DNA from: Bradyrhizobium guangzhouense
Lineage (GTDB): Bacteria; Pseudomonadota; Alphaproteobacteria; Rhizobiales; Xanthobacteraceae
Assembly: GCF_004114955.1 (NCBI RefSeq)
Contig: NZ_CP030053.1
Location: 3,348,001 to 3,412,000, forward strand
Length of the DNA stretch: 64,000 nt
Direction of reading: 5' to 3'
The position numbers were made by a program, and so were the translations under genes. This document shows, piece by piece, positions 8,574 through 18,356 of the stretch; position 1 is the stretch's first letter, and the number at the start of each line of letters is the position of its first letter. The notes beneath the pieces were generated by a model. The model was given only the letters and a program-made list of their open reading frames with translations, was not told the origin of the DNA and made no database searches.

Positions 8574-8939
8574 ATGAGCGGCATTCTACAGAACTATCTT
8601 CCACTCGTCGTCTTTATAGGGGTAGCGGCCATCATCGGCCTGGTGCTCCTGATCGCGCCCTTCATCGTGGCGTTCCAGCAGCCGGATCCGGAAAAGCTGT
8701 CGGCGTATGAGTGCGGTTTCAACGCCTTCGACGATGCCCGCATGAAGTTCGACGTCCGCTTCTATCTGGTCGCGATCCTCTTCATCATTTTCGACCTCGA
8801 GGTGGCGTTCCTGTTTCCCTGGGCGGTGGCGTTCGGCAAGCTTGGCGCGACCGGCTTCTGGTCCATGCTGGTGTTCCTCGCCGTGCTGACGGTGGGCTTC
8901 GCCTACGAATGGAAGAAAGGCGCACTCGAATGGGATTGA
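8574..8939 (+). CDS. nuoA: NADH-quinone oxidoreductase subunit A
   Basis: A 121-residue membrane subunit of complex I with three transmembrane helices (about 9-33, 62-82, 93-112). The family motif YECGF (45-49) lies in the long loop that carries the conserved Cys47, and DLEVAFL (74-80) holds the acidic residues Asp74 and Glu76 of the quinone/proton-channel region. ATG 8574 gives the usual family length; the frame extends upstream to 8475 without support. It is the first gene of the 14-subunit operon. The 249 nt upstream have no clear promoter, only an inverted repeat CTGCTCC/GGAGCAG (8402-8408, 8449-8455). It overlaps nuoB by 10 nt. Confidence 0.97.
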   Translation: MSGILQNYLPLVVFIGVAAIIGLVLLIAPFIVAFQQPDPEKLSAYECGFNAFDDARMKFDVRFYLVAILFIIFDLEVAFLFPWAVAFGKLGATGFWSMLVFLAVLTVGFAYEWKKGALEWD

Positions 8940-9517
8940 ACCCTGCAACGTCCTCCGGTCCGGCGATCGCGCCGGCCCCCAAGGGCATCCTGGATCCGTC
9001 GACCGGCAAGCCGGTCGGGGCCAATGACCCGTTCTTCCTCGAGGTCAATTCCGAGCTGTCCGACAAGGGCTTCTTCACGGCTGCGACAGACGACCTCATC
9101 ACCTGGGCGCGTACCGGCTCGCTGATGTGGATGACCTTCGGTCTCGCCTGCTGCGCGGTCGAGATGATGCAGGTGTCGATGCCGCGTTATGACGTCGAGC
9201 GCTTCGGCTTCGCTCCGCGTGCCTCGCCGCGCCAGTCCGACGTGATGATCGTCGCGGGCACGCTGACCAACAAGATGGCGCCGGCGCTGCGCAAGGTCTA
9301 CGACCAGATGCCCGAGCCGCGCTACGTCATCTCGATGGGCTCCTGCGCCAATGGCGGTGGCTACTATCACTATTCCTACTCGGTCGTGCGCGGCTGCGAC
9401 CGCATCGTGCCGATCGACATCTACGTGCCGGGCTGCCCGCCCACGGCGGAAGCGCTGCTCTACGGCGTGCTGCTGCTGCAGAAGAAGATCCGCCGCATCG
9501 GCACCATCGAACGCTAA
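8930..9517 (+). CDS. nuoB: NADH-quinone oxidoreductase subunit B
   Basis: A 195-residue peripheral subunit that carries cluster N2, the last iron-sulphur centre before quinone. The four ligands are visible: the tandem Cys74-Cys75 (GLACCAVEM), Cys139 (SMGSCANGG) and Cys169 (VPGCPPTAE). The N-terminal 35 residues are a poorly conserved extension rich in Pro and Ala, common in this group. ATG 8930 lies inside the end of nuoA (10-nt overlap). It binds NuoD and NuoI at the membrane interface. Confidence 0.97.
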   Translation: MGLNPATSSGPAIAPAPKGILDPSTGKPVGANDPFFLEVNSELSDKGFFTAATDDLITWARTGSLMWMTFGLACCAVEMMQVSMPRYDVERFGFAPRASPRQSDVMIVAGTLTNKMAPALRKVYDQMPEPRYVISMGSCANGGGYYHYSYSVVRGCDRIVPIDIYVPGCPPTAEALLYGVLLLQKKIRRIGTIER

Positions 9518-9528
9518 GGTTTTACGTC

Positions 9529-10143
9529 ATGGACGACGCCAAGCTCGACGCCCTGGGGCAGACGATCGTGAGCGCGCTTCCGGGCGCCGCCACCGGTCAT
9601 CATGTGGCCTTCAACCAGCTCACGGTCGATGTCGAGGCCAGCAAGATCGTCGAGGTGGTCAAGTACCTCCGCGATGATCCGAACTGCCGTTTCGTCAACT
9701 TCACCGACATCACGGCCGCCGACTATCCGTCGCGCGAAAAGCGCTTCGACGTGATCTATCACTTCCTGTCACCGACCCTGAACACCCGCATCCGCCTCAA
9801 GGCCCAGGCCGACGAGACCACGCAGGTGCCGTCGTTGATCGAGGTGTTCCCCGGCGCCGACTGGTTCGAGCGCGAGGCTTACGACCTCTACGGCGTGTTC
9901 TTCGTCGGTCATCCCGACATGCGCCGCATCCTCACCGATTACGGTTTCGAGGGGCATCCGCTGCGCAAGGATTTCCCGCTGACCGGCTTCCTCGAGGTCC
10001 GCTACGACGACCAGGAGAAGCGCGTGGTGTACGAGCCGGTCCGGCTCAACCAGGAATTCCGCAAGTTCGACTTTTTGTCGCCGTGGGAGGGAGCCGACTA
10101 TCCGGTTCTGCCCGGCGATGAAAAAGCAGGGCCGAAGGCTTGA
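9529..10143 (+). CDS. nuoC: NADH-quinone oxidoreductase subunit C
   Basis: A 204-residue hydrophilic complex I subunit (30-kDa family). The family signature runs from about residue 108 to 145: [20 protein letters not shown] and [19 protein letters not shown]. It is separate from NuoD here, unlike the NuoCD fusion of E. coli. It starts 11 nt after nuoB and stops 2 nt before the nuoD ATG. It scaffolds the connecting module between the NADH arm and the membrane arm. Confidence 0.97.
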   Translation: MDDAKLDALGQTIVSALPGAATGHHVAFNQLTVDVEASKIVEVVKYLRDDPNCRFVNFTDITAADYPSREKRFDVIYHFLSPTLNTRIRLKAQADETTQVPSLIEVFPGADWFEREAYDLYGVFFVGHPDMRRILTDYGFEGHPLRKDFPLTGFLEVRYDDQEKRVVYEPVRLNQEFRKFDFLSPWEGADYPVLPGDEKAGPKA

Positions 10144-10145
10144 TC

Positions 10146-11342
10146 ATGAACGAGCAACCCGAACAGCTTCGCAATTTCACCATCAATTTCGGCCCGCAGC
10201 ATCCGGCTGCGCACGGTGTGCTGCGTCTGGTGCTGGAGCTTGATGGTGAGGTCGTCGCCCGCGTCGATCCGCATATCGGCCTGCTTCACCGCGGCACCGA
10301 AAAGCTGATCGAGCAGAAGACCTATCTGCAGGCGATCCCCTATTTCGACCGGCTCGACTACGTCGCGCCGATGAACCAGGAACACGCCTTCTGCCTCGCG
10401 GCCGAGAAGCTGCTCGGCATCGAGGTGCCGCGCCGCGGCCAGTTGATCCGCGTGCTGTATTGCGAGATCGGCCGCATCCTGTCGCACCTGCTCAACGTCA
10501 CCACGCAGGCGATGGACGTCGGCGCGCTGACCCCGCCGCTGTGGGGCTTTGAAGAGCGCGAGAAGCTGATGGTGTTCTACGAGCGGGCCTCGGGCAGCCG
10601 TATGCACGCAGCCTTCTTCCGCGTCGGCGGCGTGCACCAGGACTTGCCGAAGAAGCTGGTCGACGACATCGAGGCCTGGTGCGATCCGTTCCTCAAGGTG
10701 GTCGACGACCTCGACCGCCTGCTCACCGCCAACCGCATCTTCAAGCAGCGCAACGTCGACATCGGCGTGGTGCCGCTGAAGGAAGCCTGGGAATGGGGGT
10801 TCTCCGGCGTGATGGTGCGTGGCTCGGGCGCGGCCTGGGATTTGCGCAAGTCGCAGCCCTATGAATGCTACGCCGAAATGGATTTCGACATTCCGATCGG
10901 CAAGAACGGCGACTGCTACGACCGCTACCTGATCCGCATGGAAGAGATGCGCCAGTCCGTGCGCATCATGAAGCAGTGCATCCAGAAGCTGAACGCGCCA
11001 GACGGGAAGGGCCCCGTCGTCGTCGAGGACAACAAGGTCGCGCCGCCCCGTCGTGGCGAGATGAAGCGCTCGATGGAAGCGCTCATCCATCACTTCAAGC
11101 TCTACACCGAAGGCGTTCACGTGCCGGAAGGCGAGGTCTACGCCGCGGTCGAGGCGCCCAAGGGCGAGTTCGGCGTGTATCTGATCTCCGACGGCACCAA
11201 CAAGCCGTACAAGTGCAAGATCCGCGCGCCGGGCTTTGCCCATCTGCAGGCGATGGACCACATCTGCCGCGGCCATCTGCTCGCCGACGTCTCGGCCATT
11301 CTCGGCTCGCTCGACATCGTGTTCGGAGAGGTCGATCGGTGA
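10146..11342 (+). CDS. nuoD: NADH-quinone oxidoreductase subunit D
   Basis: A 398-residue 49-kDa-type subunit that forms the quinone cavity together with NuoB. Signatures: [20 protein letters not shown] near the N-terminus, with the HPAAHG loop whose His is close to quinone; [14 protein letters not shown]; and [10 protein letters not shown] at the C-terminus. ATG 10146 is chosen over an in-frame TTG 6 nt earlier because it follows the nuoC stop with AAGG at good spacing. The stop codon overlaps the ATG of the next gene, a methyltransferase, by 1 nt (TGATG). Confidence 0.97.
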   Translation: MNEQPEQLRNFTINFGPQHPAAHGVLRLVLELDGEVVARVDPHIGLLHRGTEKLIEQKTYLQAIPYFDRLDYVAPMNQEHAFCLAAEKLLGIEVPRRGQLIRVLYCEIGRILSHLLNVTTQAMDVGALTPPLWGFEEREKLMVFYERASGSRMHAAFFRVGGVHQDLPKKLVDDIEAWCDPFLKVVDDLDRLLTANRIFKQRNVDIGVVPLKEAWEWGFSGVMVRGSGAAWDLRKSQPYECYAEMDFDIPIGKNGDCYDRYLIRMEEMRQSVRIMKQCIQKLNAPDGKGPVVVEDNKVAPPRRGEMKRSMEALIHHFKLYTEGVHVPEGEVYAAVEAPKGEFGVYLISDGTNKPYKCKIRAPGFAHLQAMDHICRGHLLADVSAILGSLDIVFGEVDR

Positions 11343-12304
11343 TGGCGCAGGCGCCAATCCAGTTTGACCGTGCCTCGGGGGCCCTTGAAGGGGCCAACCT
11401 GTGGGAGCGGACGGCTGCCTTGGCGCTGGTGACGGGATCGAAGATTTCGTCGCACTTCTCGCATATGGGCTACATCGCCTGCGCGAATTTGCTGCGGAAA
11501 ACGCTGCCCGAGCGCAACATCGCGATCAAGCTCAACCCGGACGCCGTATTCGAATTTCCTTACGGCGACGGCTATTGGAGCAAGCTGCTCAACCGTTCCT
11601 ATTGCTATGAGGATGAGCTGGAACTCTTGTTCCGCGATTCCATCGACGTCGACTACACGCTGCTCGATTGCGGCGCCAATTACGGCTACTGGTCGGTGCT
11701 GGTGTCGAGCAAGCCGTTCGGCGCGCACAAGTCGATCGCGATCGAGCCGTCGGGGCAGAACTATCCGAAGCTTGCCAACAATGCGCGCATCAACGGTGGC
11801 CGCTTCGAGACCTTGAAGTGCGCGATCGGTGCTGCCCGCGGCACCGCGCGTCTGTCCGGCACCAAGCACGAAGCCTTCAGCATCGCCGGCAGCGCGTCGG
11901 CTGGCGGTGAAGAAGTGCCTGTCCTCGCGCTCGACGACCTCATCGACGACGGCAAGGTCGCGGCATCAGGGAAGTACCTGATCAAGCTCGACGTCGAGGG
12001 CGTCGAGATCGAGGCGATCAAGGGCGGCGCCCGTCTGCTTCAGACCGACAGCGTCATCATGTGCGAGGAGCACGGCAGCGACCGCTCGCATGCGGTGTCG
12101 CGCTACATCCTCGAACAGACCCCGATGAAGCTGATCGTGCTCGATCCACGCACCAATCGGCTGGAAACCGTGACCGAGCTGTCGATCCTCGACCGCATCA
12201 AGGTCTCGACCCACGTCGGCTACAACGTTTTCGGCACCGCAAGCGCGTTCTGGCAGGACAGGATCGATGCCCTGAACGCCAAAACCGCGCGCCGCATGCA
12301 GTGA
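11342..12304 (+). CDS. FkbM-family SAM-dependent methyltransferase inside the nuo operon
   Basis: A 320-residue class I methyltransferase. The SAM-binding motif [12 protein letters not shown] is at 107-118, the acidic end of strand 2 is IAIEPSG (132-138), and the FkbM signature [15 protein letters not shown] is at 215-229. The first 100 residues are an N-terminal extension with no clear domain. FkbM proteins are usually O-methyltransferases for sugars, polyketides or lipids; some act elsewhere. ATG 11342 overlaps the nuoD stop by 1 nt and nuoE follows 10 nt after its stop, so it must be expressed with complex I. It is not a standard nuo gene. By analogy with complex I assembly methyltransferases it might modify NuoD or another subunit, but that is inference; the family differs from NDUFAF7. 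Codon use looks like its neighbours. Confidence 0.88.
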   Translation: MAQAPIQFDRASGALEGANLWERTAALALVTGSKISSHFSHMGYIACANLLRKTLPERNIAIKLNPDAVFEFPYGDGYWSKLLNRSYCYEDELELLFRDSIDVDYTLLDCGANYGYWSVLVSSKPFGAHKSIAIEPSGQNYPKLANNARINGGRFETLKCAIGAARGTARLSGTKHEAFSIAGSASAGGEEVPVLALDDLIDDGKVAASGKYLIKLDVEGVEIEAIKGGARLLQTDSVIMCEEHGSDRSHAVSRYILEQTPMKLIVLDPRTNRLETVTELSILDRIKVSTHVGYNVFGTASAFWQDRIDALNAKTARRMQ

Positions 12305-12314
12305 GAGATCAGAT

Positions 12315-12926
12315 ATGTCCGTTCGCCGATTAGCACCGAAAGAAGTCCAGCCCGCGAGCTTCGCGTTCACGGAGGAGAACCTCGCGTTCGCCAAGCAGCA
12401 GATCGCGAAATATCCGGCCGGACGCCAGGCCTCGGCCGTCATCGCCATCCTCTGGCGCGTCCAGGAGCAGCATGATGGCTGGGTGTCGGAGGCTGCGATC
12501 CGCGCCGTCGCCGACCTGCTCGACATGCCCTATATCCGCGTGCTCGAAGTCGCGACCTTCTACACGATGTTCCAGCTCGCACCCGTCGGCAAGAAGGCCC
12601 ACGTCCAGGTTTGCGGCACCACGCCGTGCCGTCTGCGCGGCGCCGAAGATCTCATCCACGTCTGCGAGAGCCGGATCCATCACGATCCGTTCCATCTTTC
12701 CAAGGACGGCAATTTCAGCTGGGAAGAGGTGGAGTGCCTGGGCGCCTGCGTGAACGCGCCGATGGTGCTGATCGGCAAGGACACCTATGAGGACCTGACC
12801 GCGGAAAGCTTCGGCAAGGTGCTCGACGGCTTTGCGTCGGGCAATCCGCCCAAGCCCGGTCCGCAGAACGGCCGCCAGTTCTCCGCACCGATGGGCGGTC
12901 CGACCACGCTGAAGGAGAGCACCTGA
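12315..12926 (+). CDS. nuoE: NADH-quinone oxidoreductase subunit E
   Basis: A 203-residue 24-kDa-type subunit with a thioredoxin-like fold and the 2Fe-2S cluster N1a. Ligands: Cys100 and Cys105 (VCGTTPC), Cys141 and Cys145 ([10 protein letters not shown]). The N-terminal helical part includes ALWR-like sequence ([18 protein letters not shown]) typical of the family. The C-terminal 30 residues are a Gly/Pro-rich tail. The stop overlaps the ATG of the following small gene (TGATG). Confidence 0.97.
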   Translation: MSVRRLAPKEVQPASFAFTEENLAFAKQQIAKYPAGRQASAVIAILWRVQEQHDGWVSEAAIRAVADLLDMPYIRVLEVATFYTMFQLAPVGKKAHVQVCGTTPCRLRGAEDLIHVCESRIHHDPFHLSKDGNFSWEEVECLGACVNAPMVLIGKDTYEDLTAESFGKVLDGFASGNPPKPGPQNGRQFSAPMGGPTTLKEST

Positions 12927-13126
12927 TGCGTGTTCTCCCTGCAATTGGAGGGAACGGGGCCGTGAAGAAATGGGGCTTCGTCGCCATGCATGCCGCCATC
13001 GCGGCCGGCTTTATGTTCCTGCTCCAGCGCTTCGCGCTACATGAATCGCAGGAAACCAGTCTGCTCTGGGCGCTGACCTTTGCCGTCTGCGCCGCCGGGC
13101 TTGCCTACAAGCAAGCCAACCGTTGA
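12926..13126 (+). CDS. Small two-helix membrane protein between nuoE and nuoF
   Basis: A 66-residue protein if started at ATG 12926, which overlaps the nuoE stop by 1 nt. A second possible start is GTG 12962, with a good site GGAGGG 9 nt upstream, giving 54 residues. Both have the same core: a hydrophobic helix FVAMHAAIAAGFMFLLQRFA and a second one LLWALTFAVCAAGLAYK joined by a short polar turn with HESQE. It has no relation to a core complex I subunit that I can see. Its place in the operon and the double coupling signals support a real gene; a supernumerary or assembly role in complex I is possible but unproven. Confidence 0.65.
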   Translation: MRVLPAIGGNGAVKKWGFVAMHAAIAAGFMFLLQRFALHESQETSLLWALTFAVCAAGLAYKQANR

Positions 13127-13141
13127 TCGGAAAGCACTGAC

Positions 13142-14467
13142 ATGCTCGAGGACAAGGACCGTATCTTCAAGAACCTCTACGGCCTCCATGATTGGGGGCT
13201 CGAGGGCGCGCGGCGCCGCGGCGCCTGGGATGGTACCAAGAACATCATCGACAAGGGTCGCGACTGGATCATCAACGAGATGAAGGCCTCTGGCCTGCGC
13301 GGCCGTGGCGGCGCCGGCTTCCCGACCGGTTTGAAATGGTCCTTCATGCCGAAGGAATCGACTGACGGCCGTCCGAGTTACCTCGTCGTCAACGCCGACG
13401 AGTCGGAGCCCGGCACCTGCAAGGATCGCGAGATCATGCGGCACGATCCGCATCTCCTGATCGAGGGCTGCCTGATCGCCAGCTGCGCGATGAACGCGCA
13501 CACCTGCTATATCTATGTCCGCGGCGAGTTCATCCGCGAGCGCGAGCACCTTCAGGCCGCGATCGACCAGGCCTATGACGCCAAGCTGGTCGGCAAGGAC
13601 AACGTCAACGGCTGGCCGTTCGACATCTACGTCGCGCACGGCGCCGGCGCCTATATCTGCGGCGAGGAGACAGCGCTGCTCGAAAGCCTCGAAGGCAAGA
13701 AGGGCCAGCCCCGCCTGAAGCCGCCGTTCCCGGCCAATGTCGGCCTGTTCGGCTGCCCGACCACCGTGAATAATGTCGAGTCCATCGCGGTGGCTCCGGA
13801 CATCCTGCGCCGTGGCGCCGCCTGGTTCGCCGGCATCGGCCGTCCGAACAATGTCGGCACAAAGCTGTTCTGCATCTCCGGCCATGTCGAGCGGCCCTGC
13901 AACGTCGAAGAGGCCATGGGCATTCCGTTCCGTGAGTTGATCGACAAGCATTGCGGCGGCATCCGCGGCGGCTGGGACAACCTCAAGGCCGTGATTCCCG
14001 GCGGCTCGTCGGTGCGCATGGTGCCGGCCGAGCAGATCATCGACACGCCGATGGATTTCGACAGTCTGAGCAAGCTGCGCTCGGGCCTCGGCACCGCGGC
14101 CGTGATCGTGATGGACAAGTCGACCGATCTGATCCGTTCGATCGCCCGCATTTCCTATTTCTACAAGCATGAGAGCTGCGGCCAGTGCACGCCGTGCCGC
14201 GAAGGCACGGGGTGGATGTGGCGCGTGCTCACCCGCATGGCCGAAGGCCGCGCCCACAAGCGCGAGATCGACATGCTGCTGGAAGTCACCAAGCAGGTCG
14301 AAGGCCACACCATCTGCGCGCTCGGCGACGCAGCGGCGTGGCCGATCCAGGGCCTGATCGCGCATTTCCGTCATGAGATCGAAGCGCGTATCGACGAATA
14401 TTCGCATAAGGCCGACATCGACGATATCGGCGTCCGCGATCCCGTGAACATGGTCGCGGCGGAGTAG
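13142..14467 (+). CDS. nuoF: NADH-quinone oxidoreductase subunit F
   Basis: A 441-residue 51-kDa-type subunit that binds NADH, FMN and cluster N3. The FMN/NADH glycine-rich loops are [10 protein letters not shown] (54-63) and NADESEPGT (84-92), with [13 protein letters not shown] in the middle. The N3 ligands are in [12 protein letters not shown] (about 343-354) plus a later Cys in TICALGDAA. It is the electron entry point of complex I. The start is 15 nt after the small membrane protein stop. Confidence 0.97.
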   Translation: MLEDKDRIFKNLYGLHDWGLEGARRRGAWDGTKNIIDKGRDWIINEMKASGLRGRGGAGFPTGLKWSFMPKESTDGRPSYLVVNADESEPGTCKDREIMRHDPHLLIEGCLIASCAMNAHTCYIYVRGEFIREREHLQAAIDQAYDAKLVGKDNVNGWPFDIYVAHGAGAYICGEETALLESLEGKKGQPRLKPPFPANVGLFGCPTTVNNVESIAVAPDILRRGAAWFAGIGRPNNVGTKLFCISGHVERPCNVEEAMGIPFRELIDKHCGGIRGGWDNLKAVIPGGSSVRMVPAEQIIDTPMDFDSLSKLRSGLGTAAVIVMDKSTDLIRSIARISYFYKHESCGQCTPCREGTGWMWRVLTRMAEGRAHKREIDMLLEVTKQVEGHTICALGDAAAWPIQGLIAHFRHEIEARIDEYSHKADIDDIGVRDPVNMVAAE

Positions 14468-14471
14468 GGCG

Positions 14472-14681
14472 ATGGCCAACGAACCCGACAACATTGTGCT
14501 TCAATATCTGCGTCGCTTCGACGAGAAGCTTGATCGCGTGGTCGATGAAATGCTCGACGTTAAGGTTCGGTTGACCGCGGTTGAGGAAGGGCTGGCGGGT
14601 GTAAATCGTCGGCTTGATCGTCTCGAAGGACGTGTTGAGCGGATCGAGCGAAGGCTCGACCTCGTCGAACTGCCGCACTGA
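14472..14681 (+). CDS. Short coiled-coil protein between nuoF and nuoG
   Basis: A 69-residue hydrophilic protein. From about residue 12 to 65 it shows heptad spacing of Leu, Val and Ile (FDEKLDRVVDEMLDVKVRL, then NRRLDRLEGRVERIERRL), so a dimeric or trimeric coiled coil is expected. It has no Cys and no membrane segment. It starts 4 nt after the nuoF stop and ends 13 nt before nuoG. Proteins of this kind occur widely in Bradyrhizobium-like genomes, from memory. Function unknown; its place within the NADH-module genes is notable. Confidence 0.65.
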   Translation: MANEPDNIVLQYLRRFDEKLDRVVDEMLDVKVRLTAVEEGLAGVNRRLDRLEGRVERIERRLDLVELPH

Positions 14682-14694
14682 GAAAGACTGACGT

Positions 14695-16770
14695 ATGACC
14701 AAGCTCATCATCGACGGCAAAGAGATCGATGTTCCCGCCGACTATACGCTGCTTCAGGCGTGCGAGGCGGCCGGCGCCGAGATTCCGCGCTTCTGCTACC
14801 ACGAGCGCCTGTCGATCGCCGGCAATTGCCGGATGTGCCTGGTCGAGGTGAAGGGCGGCCCGAAGCCGGTCGCATCCTGCGCCTGGGGCGTGCGCGACTG
14901 CCGTCCGGGCCCGAAGGGCGAGCCGCCGGAAATCTCGACGCGTTCGCCGATGGTGAAGAAGGCACGCGAAGGCGTGATGGAATTCCTTCTCATCAACCAT
15001 CCGCTGGACTGCCCGATCTGCGACCAGGGCGGCGAGTGCGACCTGCAGGATCAGGCGATGGGCTACGGTGTCGACACCAGCCGCTTCGCCGAGAACAAGC
15101 GCGCGGTCGAGGACAAATATCTCGGCGCGCTCGTCAAGACCTCGATGAACCGCTGCATCCAGTGCACGCGCTGCGTCCGCTTCTCGGCGGAAGTCGCCGG
15201 CGCGCCTGAAATGGGCGCGACGGGGCGCGGCGAGGACATGGAGATCACGACCTATCTCCAGCATGCGCTGACCTCGGAGCTTCAGGGTAACCTCGTCGAT
15301 ATCTGTCCCGTGGGCGCGCTGACCTCAAAGCCCTATGCTTTCGCGGCGCGTCCGTGGGAGCTCGGCAAGACCCAGTCGATCGACGTGATGGACGGCGTTG
15401 GCTCTGCGATCCGCGTCGACACCCGCGGCCGCGAGGTGATGCGCGTGCTGCCGCGCATCAACGAGGCCGTGAACGAGGAGTGGATCTCCGACAAGACTCG
15501 CCACATCGTCGACGGCCTGCGCACCCAGCGCCTCGACCGGCCCTATATCCGCGAGGCCGGCAAGCTGCGCGCGGCGAGCTGGCCGGAAGCTTTTGCCGCG
15601 ATCGCTGCGAAAGCGGCGCGCACCGACGGCAAGCGCATCGGTGCGATCGCCGGCGACCTCGCCGGCGTCGAAGAGATGTTCGCGGCGAAGGATCTGCTCG
15701 CCAAGTTCGGCTCGGCCAATCTGGCGGTGCAGGGCGGCGACGCCTTTGATCCCGCGCTCGGCCGCGGCTCCTATATTTTCAATCCGACGCTCGCGGGCGT
15801 GGAGCAGGCGGATGCGCTGCTCATCATTGGCGCCAATCCGCGGAAGGAAGCGGCCGTGTTCAACGCCCGCATTCGCAAGCGTTGGCGCGCCGGCGGCTTC
15901 AAGGTCGGCGTGATCGGCGCCAAGGCCGATCTCACCTACGACTATGATCATCTCGGCGCGGGCACCGAGACGCTCGGTGAGCTCGCCTCCGGCAAGCACT
16001 CCTTCATGGATGTGCTGAAGAACGCCAAGAATCCCATCGTCCTGGTCGGCGCAGGCGCGACCTCGCGTCACGACGGCGCTGCCATTCTCGCGGCCGCCGC
16101 CAAGCTCGCGCTCGATGTCGGCGCGGTGAAGGACGGCTGGAACGGCTTCGGCGTGCTGCACGAGACCGCTTCGCGGGTCGGCGCGCTCGACATCGGCTTT
16201 GTTGCCGGTCAGGGCGGCCTGAACGCCGCGCAGATGACGACCTTCGGCACGCTGGACCTGCTGTTCCTGCTCGGCGCGGACGAGATCAAGGCACCTGACG
16301 GCACCTTCGTGGTCTACATCGGCACCCATGGCGACCGCGGCGCGCACCGCGCCGACGTGATCCTGCCGGCGGCTGCCTACACCGAGAAGTCCGCGATCTA
16401 CGTCAACACCGAAGGCCGCGTGCAGATGACCGGCCGTGCCGCATTCCCGCCGGGCGAAGCCCGCGAGGACTGGGCGATCATCCGCGCGCTCTCCGAAGCG
16501 CTCGGCAAGAAGCTCGGCTATGACTCCCTTAGCGCGCTGCGCCAGGTGATCTTCAAGGCCGTGCCGCATCTGATCCGTCTCGACCAGATCGAGGCCGGCT
16601 CCGCCGACCAGATCAAGAAGCTGGCGGGGAAGGGCGGCTCGTCCGAGAAGGCGCCGTTCAAGGCCGTCATCGAGGACTTCTACTTGACCAACCCAATCGC
16701 GCGTGCGTCCGCCGTGATGGCGGAATGCTCGCGGCTTGCCTCCGGGCAGATGCTGACCGCAGCGGAGTGA
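14695..16770 (+). CDS. nuoG: NADH-quinone oxidoreductase subunit G
   Basis: A 691-residue 75-kDa-type subunit. The N-terminal ferredoxin domain binds a 2Fe-2S cluster (Cys34, Cys45, Cys48, Cys62). Next comes the His/Cys motif NHPLDCPICDQGGECDLQD for the His-ligated 4Fe-4S cluster (N5), then CIQCTRCVRF and CPVGALTSKPYAF for N4. The remainder is a molybdopterin-oxidoreductase-like domain without the metal cofactor. The Cys pattern of the extra N7 cluster is not seen, which fits alphaproteobacterial and mitochondrial types. Confidence 0.96.
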   Translation: MTKLIIDGKEIDVPADYTLLQACEAAGAEIPRFCYHERLSIAGNCRMCLVEVKGGPKPVASCAWGVRDCRPGPKGEPPEISTRSPMVKKAREGVMEFLLINHPLDCPICDQGGECDLQDQAMGYGVDTSRFAENKRAVEDKYLGALVKTSMNRCIQCTRCVRFSAEVAGAPEMGATGRGEDMEITTYLQHALTSELQGNLVDICPVGALTSKPYAFAARPWELGKTQSIDVMDGVGSAIRVDTRGREVMRVLPRINEAVNEEWISDKTRHIVDGLRTQRLDRPYIREAGKLRAASWPEAFAAIAAKAARTDGKRIGAIAGDLAGVEEMFAAKDLLAKFGSANLAVQGGDAFDPALGRGSYIFNPTLAGVEQADALLIIGANPRKEAAVFNARIRKRWRAGGFKVGVIGAKADLTYDYDHLGAGTETLGELASGKHSFMDVLKNAKNPIVLVGAGATSRHDGAAILAAAAKLALDVGAVKDGWNGFGVLHETASRVGALDIGFVAGQGGLNAAQMTTFGTLDLLFLLGADEIKAPDGTFVVYIGTHGDRGAHRADVILPAAAYTEKSAIYVNTEGRVQMTGRAAFPPGEAREDWAIIRALSEALGKKLGYDSLSALRQVIFKAVPHLIRLDQIEAGSADQIKKLAGKGGSSEKAPFKAVIEDFYLTNPIARASAVMAECSRLASGQMLTAAE

Positions 16771-16776
16771 GCTAGA

Positions 16777-17844
16777 ATGGAATTCTTCGAAAGCGCATTC
16801 TGGACCGGCTTTCTCTGGCCGCTGATCATCATGATCGCGGAGAGCGTGCTGGTGCTCGTCGTTCTCCTGGTCGCGATCGCCTACATCCTGCTCGCCGACC
16901 GCAAGATCTGGGCGGCCGTGCAGATCCGCCGCGGCCCGAACGTGGTCGGGCCCTGGGGCCTGTTCCAGTCCTTCGCCGACCTGCTCAAGTTCGTTCTGAA
17001 GGAGCCGATCATTCCGGCCGGCGCCAACAAGGGCGTCTTCCTGCTGGCGCCTCTGGTCTCCTGCGTGCTCGCGCTGGCGGCCTGGGCAGTGATCCCGACC
17101 AACCTCGGCTGGGTGATCTCCGACATCAATGTCGGCGTCCTCTTCATCTTCGCGATCTCGTCGCTGTCGATCTACGGCATCATCATGGCCGGCTGGTCGT
17201 CGAACTCGAAATACCCGTTCCTGGCCGCGCTGCGCTCGGCTGCGCAGATGGTGTCGTATGAAGTCTCGATCGGCTTCGTCATCATCACCGTGCTGCTCTG
17301 CGCCGGCACGCTGAACCTGTCGGCCGTGGTCGAGGCCCAGCACGTCCGCGGCCTCGCCAGCCTGATCGGCTTGCCGCAGCTGACGATCCTGAACTGGTAT
17401 GTCTGGCCGCTGTTCCCGATGTTCGTGGTGTTCTATGTCTCGGCGCTGGCGGAAACCAACCGTCCGCCCTTCGACCTCGTCGAAGCGGAATCCGAGCTCG
17501 TCGCCGGCTTCATGGTCGAGTACGGCTCCACGCCTTACCTGCTGTTCATGCTCGGCGAATACGTCGCGATCGTCACGATGTGCGCGATGGCCACGATCCT
17601 GTTCCTCGGAGGCTGGTTGCCGCCGGTGGACCTGCCGCCCTTCAACTGGGTGCCGGGGATCATCTGGTTCTCGCTGAAGCTGTTCTTCATGTTCTTCCTG
17701 TTCGCGATGGCAAAGGCGATCGTGCCGCGCTACCGCTACGACCAACTGATGCGCCTCGGCTGGAAGGTGTTCCTGCCGTTGTCGCTGGCGATGGTGGTCG
17801 TGGTGGCCGGCGTGCTGCAATTCGCCGGCATCGCGCCGAAGTGA
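16777..17844 (+). CDS. nuoH: NADH-quinone oxidoreductase subunit H
   Basis: A 355-residue membrane subunit (ND1 type) with about eight helices. It links the quinone site to the membrane arm. Family signatures: [20 protein letters not shown] at about 40-59 and the acidic loop [20 protein letters not shown] at about 227-246, which carries the conserved Glu residues next to quinone. It begins 6 nt after nuoG. Confidence 0.97.
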   Translation: MEFFESAFWTGFLWPLIIMIAESVLVLVVLLVAIAYILLADRKIWAAVQIRRGPNVVGPWGLFQSFADLLKFVLKEPIIPAGANKGVFLLAPLVSCVLALAAWAVIPTNLGWVISDINVGVLFIFAISSLSIYGIIMAGWSSNSKYPFLAALRSAAQMVSYEVSIGFVIITVLLCAGTLNLSAVVEAQHVRGLASLIGLPQLTILNWYVWPLFPMFVVFYVSALAETNRPPFDLVEAESELVAGFMVEYGSTPYLLFMLGEYVAIVTMCAMATILFLGGWLPPVDLPPFNWVPGIIWFSLKLFFMFFLFAMAKAIVPRYRYDQLMRLGWKVFLPLSLAMVVVVAGVLQFAGIAPK

Positions 17845-17852
17845 GGGCCGTC

Positions 17853-18347
17853 ATGGGTATCAACGTCAACGCCACCGCACGCTCGCTCCTGCTGTCGGAA
17901 TTCGTCTCGGCGTTCTTCCTCGCTATGCGCTATTTCTTCCAGCCGAAGCCGACGCTGAACTATCCGTTCGAGAAGGGCCCGATCTCACCGCGCTTCCGCG
18001 GCGAGCATGCGCTGCGCCGCTATCCGAACGGCGAGGAGCGCTGCATCGCCTGCAAGCTGTGCGAAGCGGTCTGCCCGGCGCAGGCCATCACCATCGAGGC
18101 CGGCCCGCGTCGCAACGACGGCACCCGCCGCACCGTGCGCTACGACATCGACATGGTGAAGTGCATCTATTGCGGCCTCTGCCAGGAGGCCTGTCCGGTC
18201 GACGCCATCGTCGAAGGTCCGAACTTCGAGTTCGCGACCGAGACCCGCGAGGAACTGTTCTATGACAAGGCCAAGCTGCTCGCCAACGGCGATCGCTGGG
18301 AACGCGAGATCGCGAAAGCGATCGAGCTCGACGCGCCGTACCGGTGA
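17853..18347 (+). CDS. nuoI: NADH-quinone oxidoreductase subunit I
   Basis: A 164-residue subunit with two 4Fe-4S ferredoxin motifs: [16 protein letters not shown] at about 64-79 (N6a) and [16 protein letters not shown] at about 103-118 (N6b). The N-terminal amphipathic helix ([15 protein letters not shown]) anchors it to the membrane arm. ATG 17853 gives the family length, 8 nt after the nuoH stop. Confidence 0.97.
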   Translation: MGINVNATARSLLLSEFVSAFFLAMRYFFQPKPTLNYPFEKGPISPRFRGEHALRRYPNGEERCIACKLCEAVCPAQAITIEAGPRRNDGTRRTVRYDIDMVKCIYCGLCQEACPVDAIVEGPNFEFATETREELFYDKAKLLANGDRWEREIAKAIELDAPYR

Positions 18348-18356
18348 GGTGAGGGC

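Noticed and set aside
15325..17820. 831-codon open frame on the minus strand opposite nuoG and nuoH
   Set aside because: Shadow of GC-rich coding DNA. The opposite strand encodes clear complex I subunits, and the translated frame is low in complexity, rich in Arg, His, Asp and Gln, with no domain.
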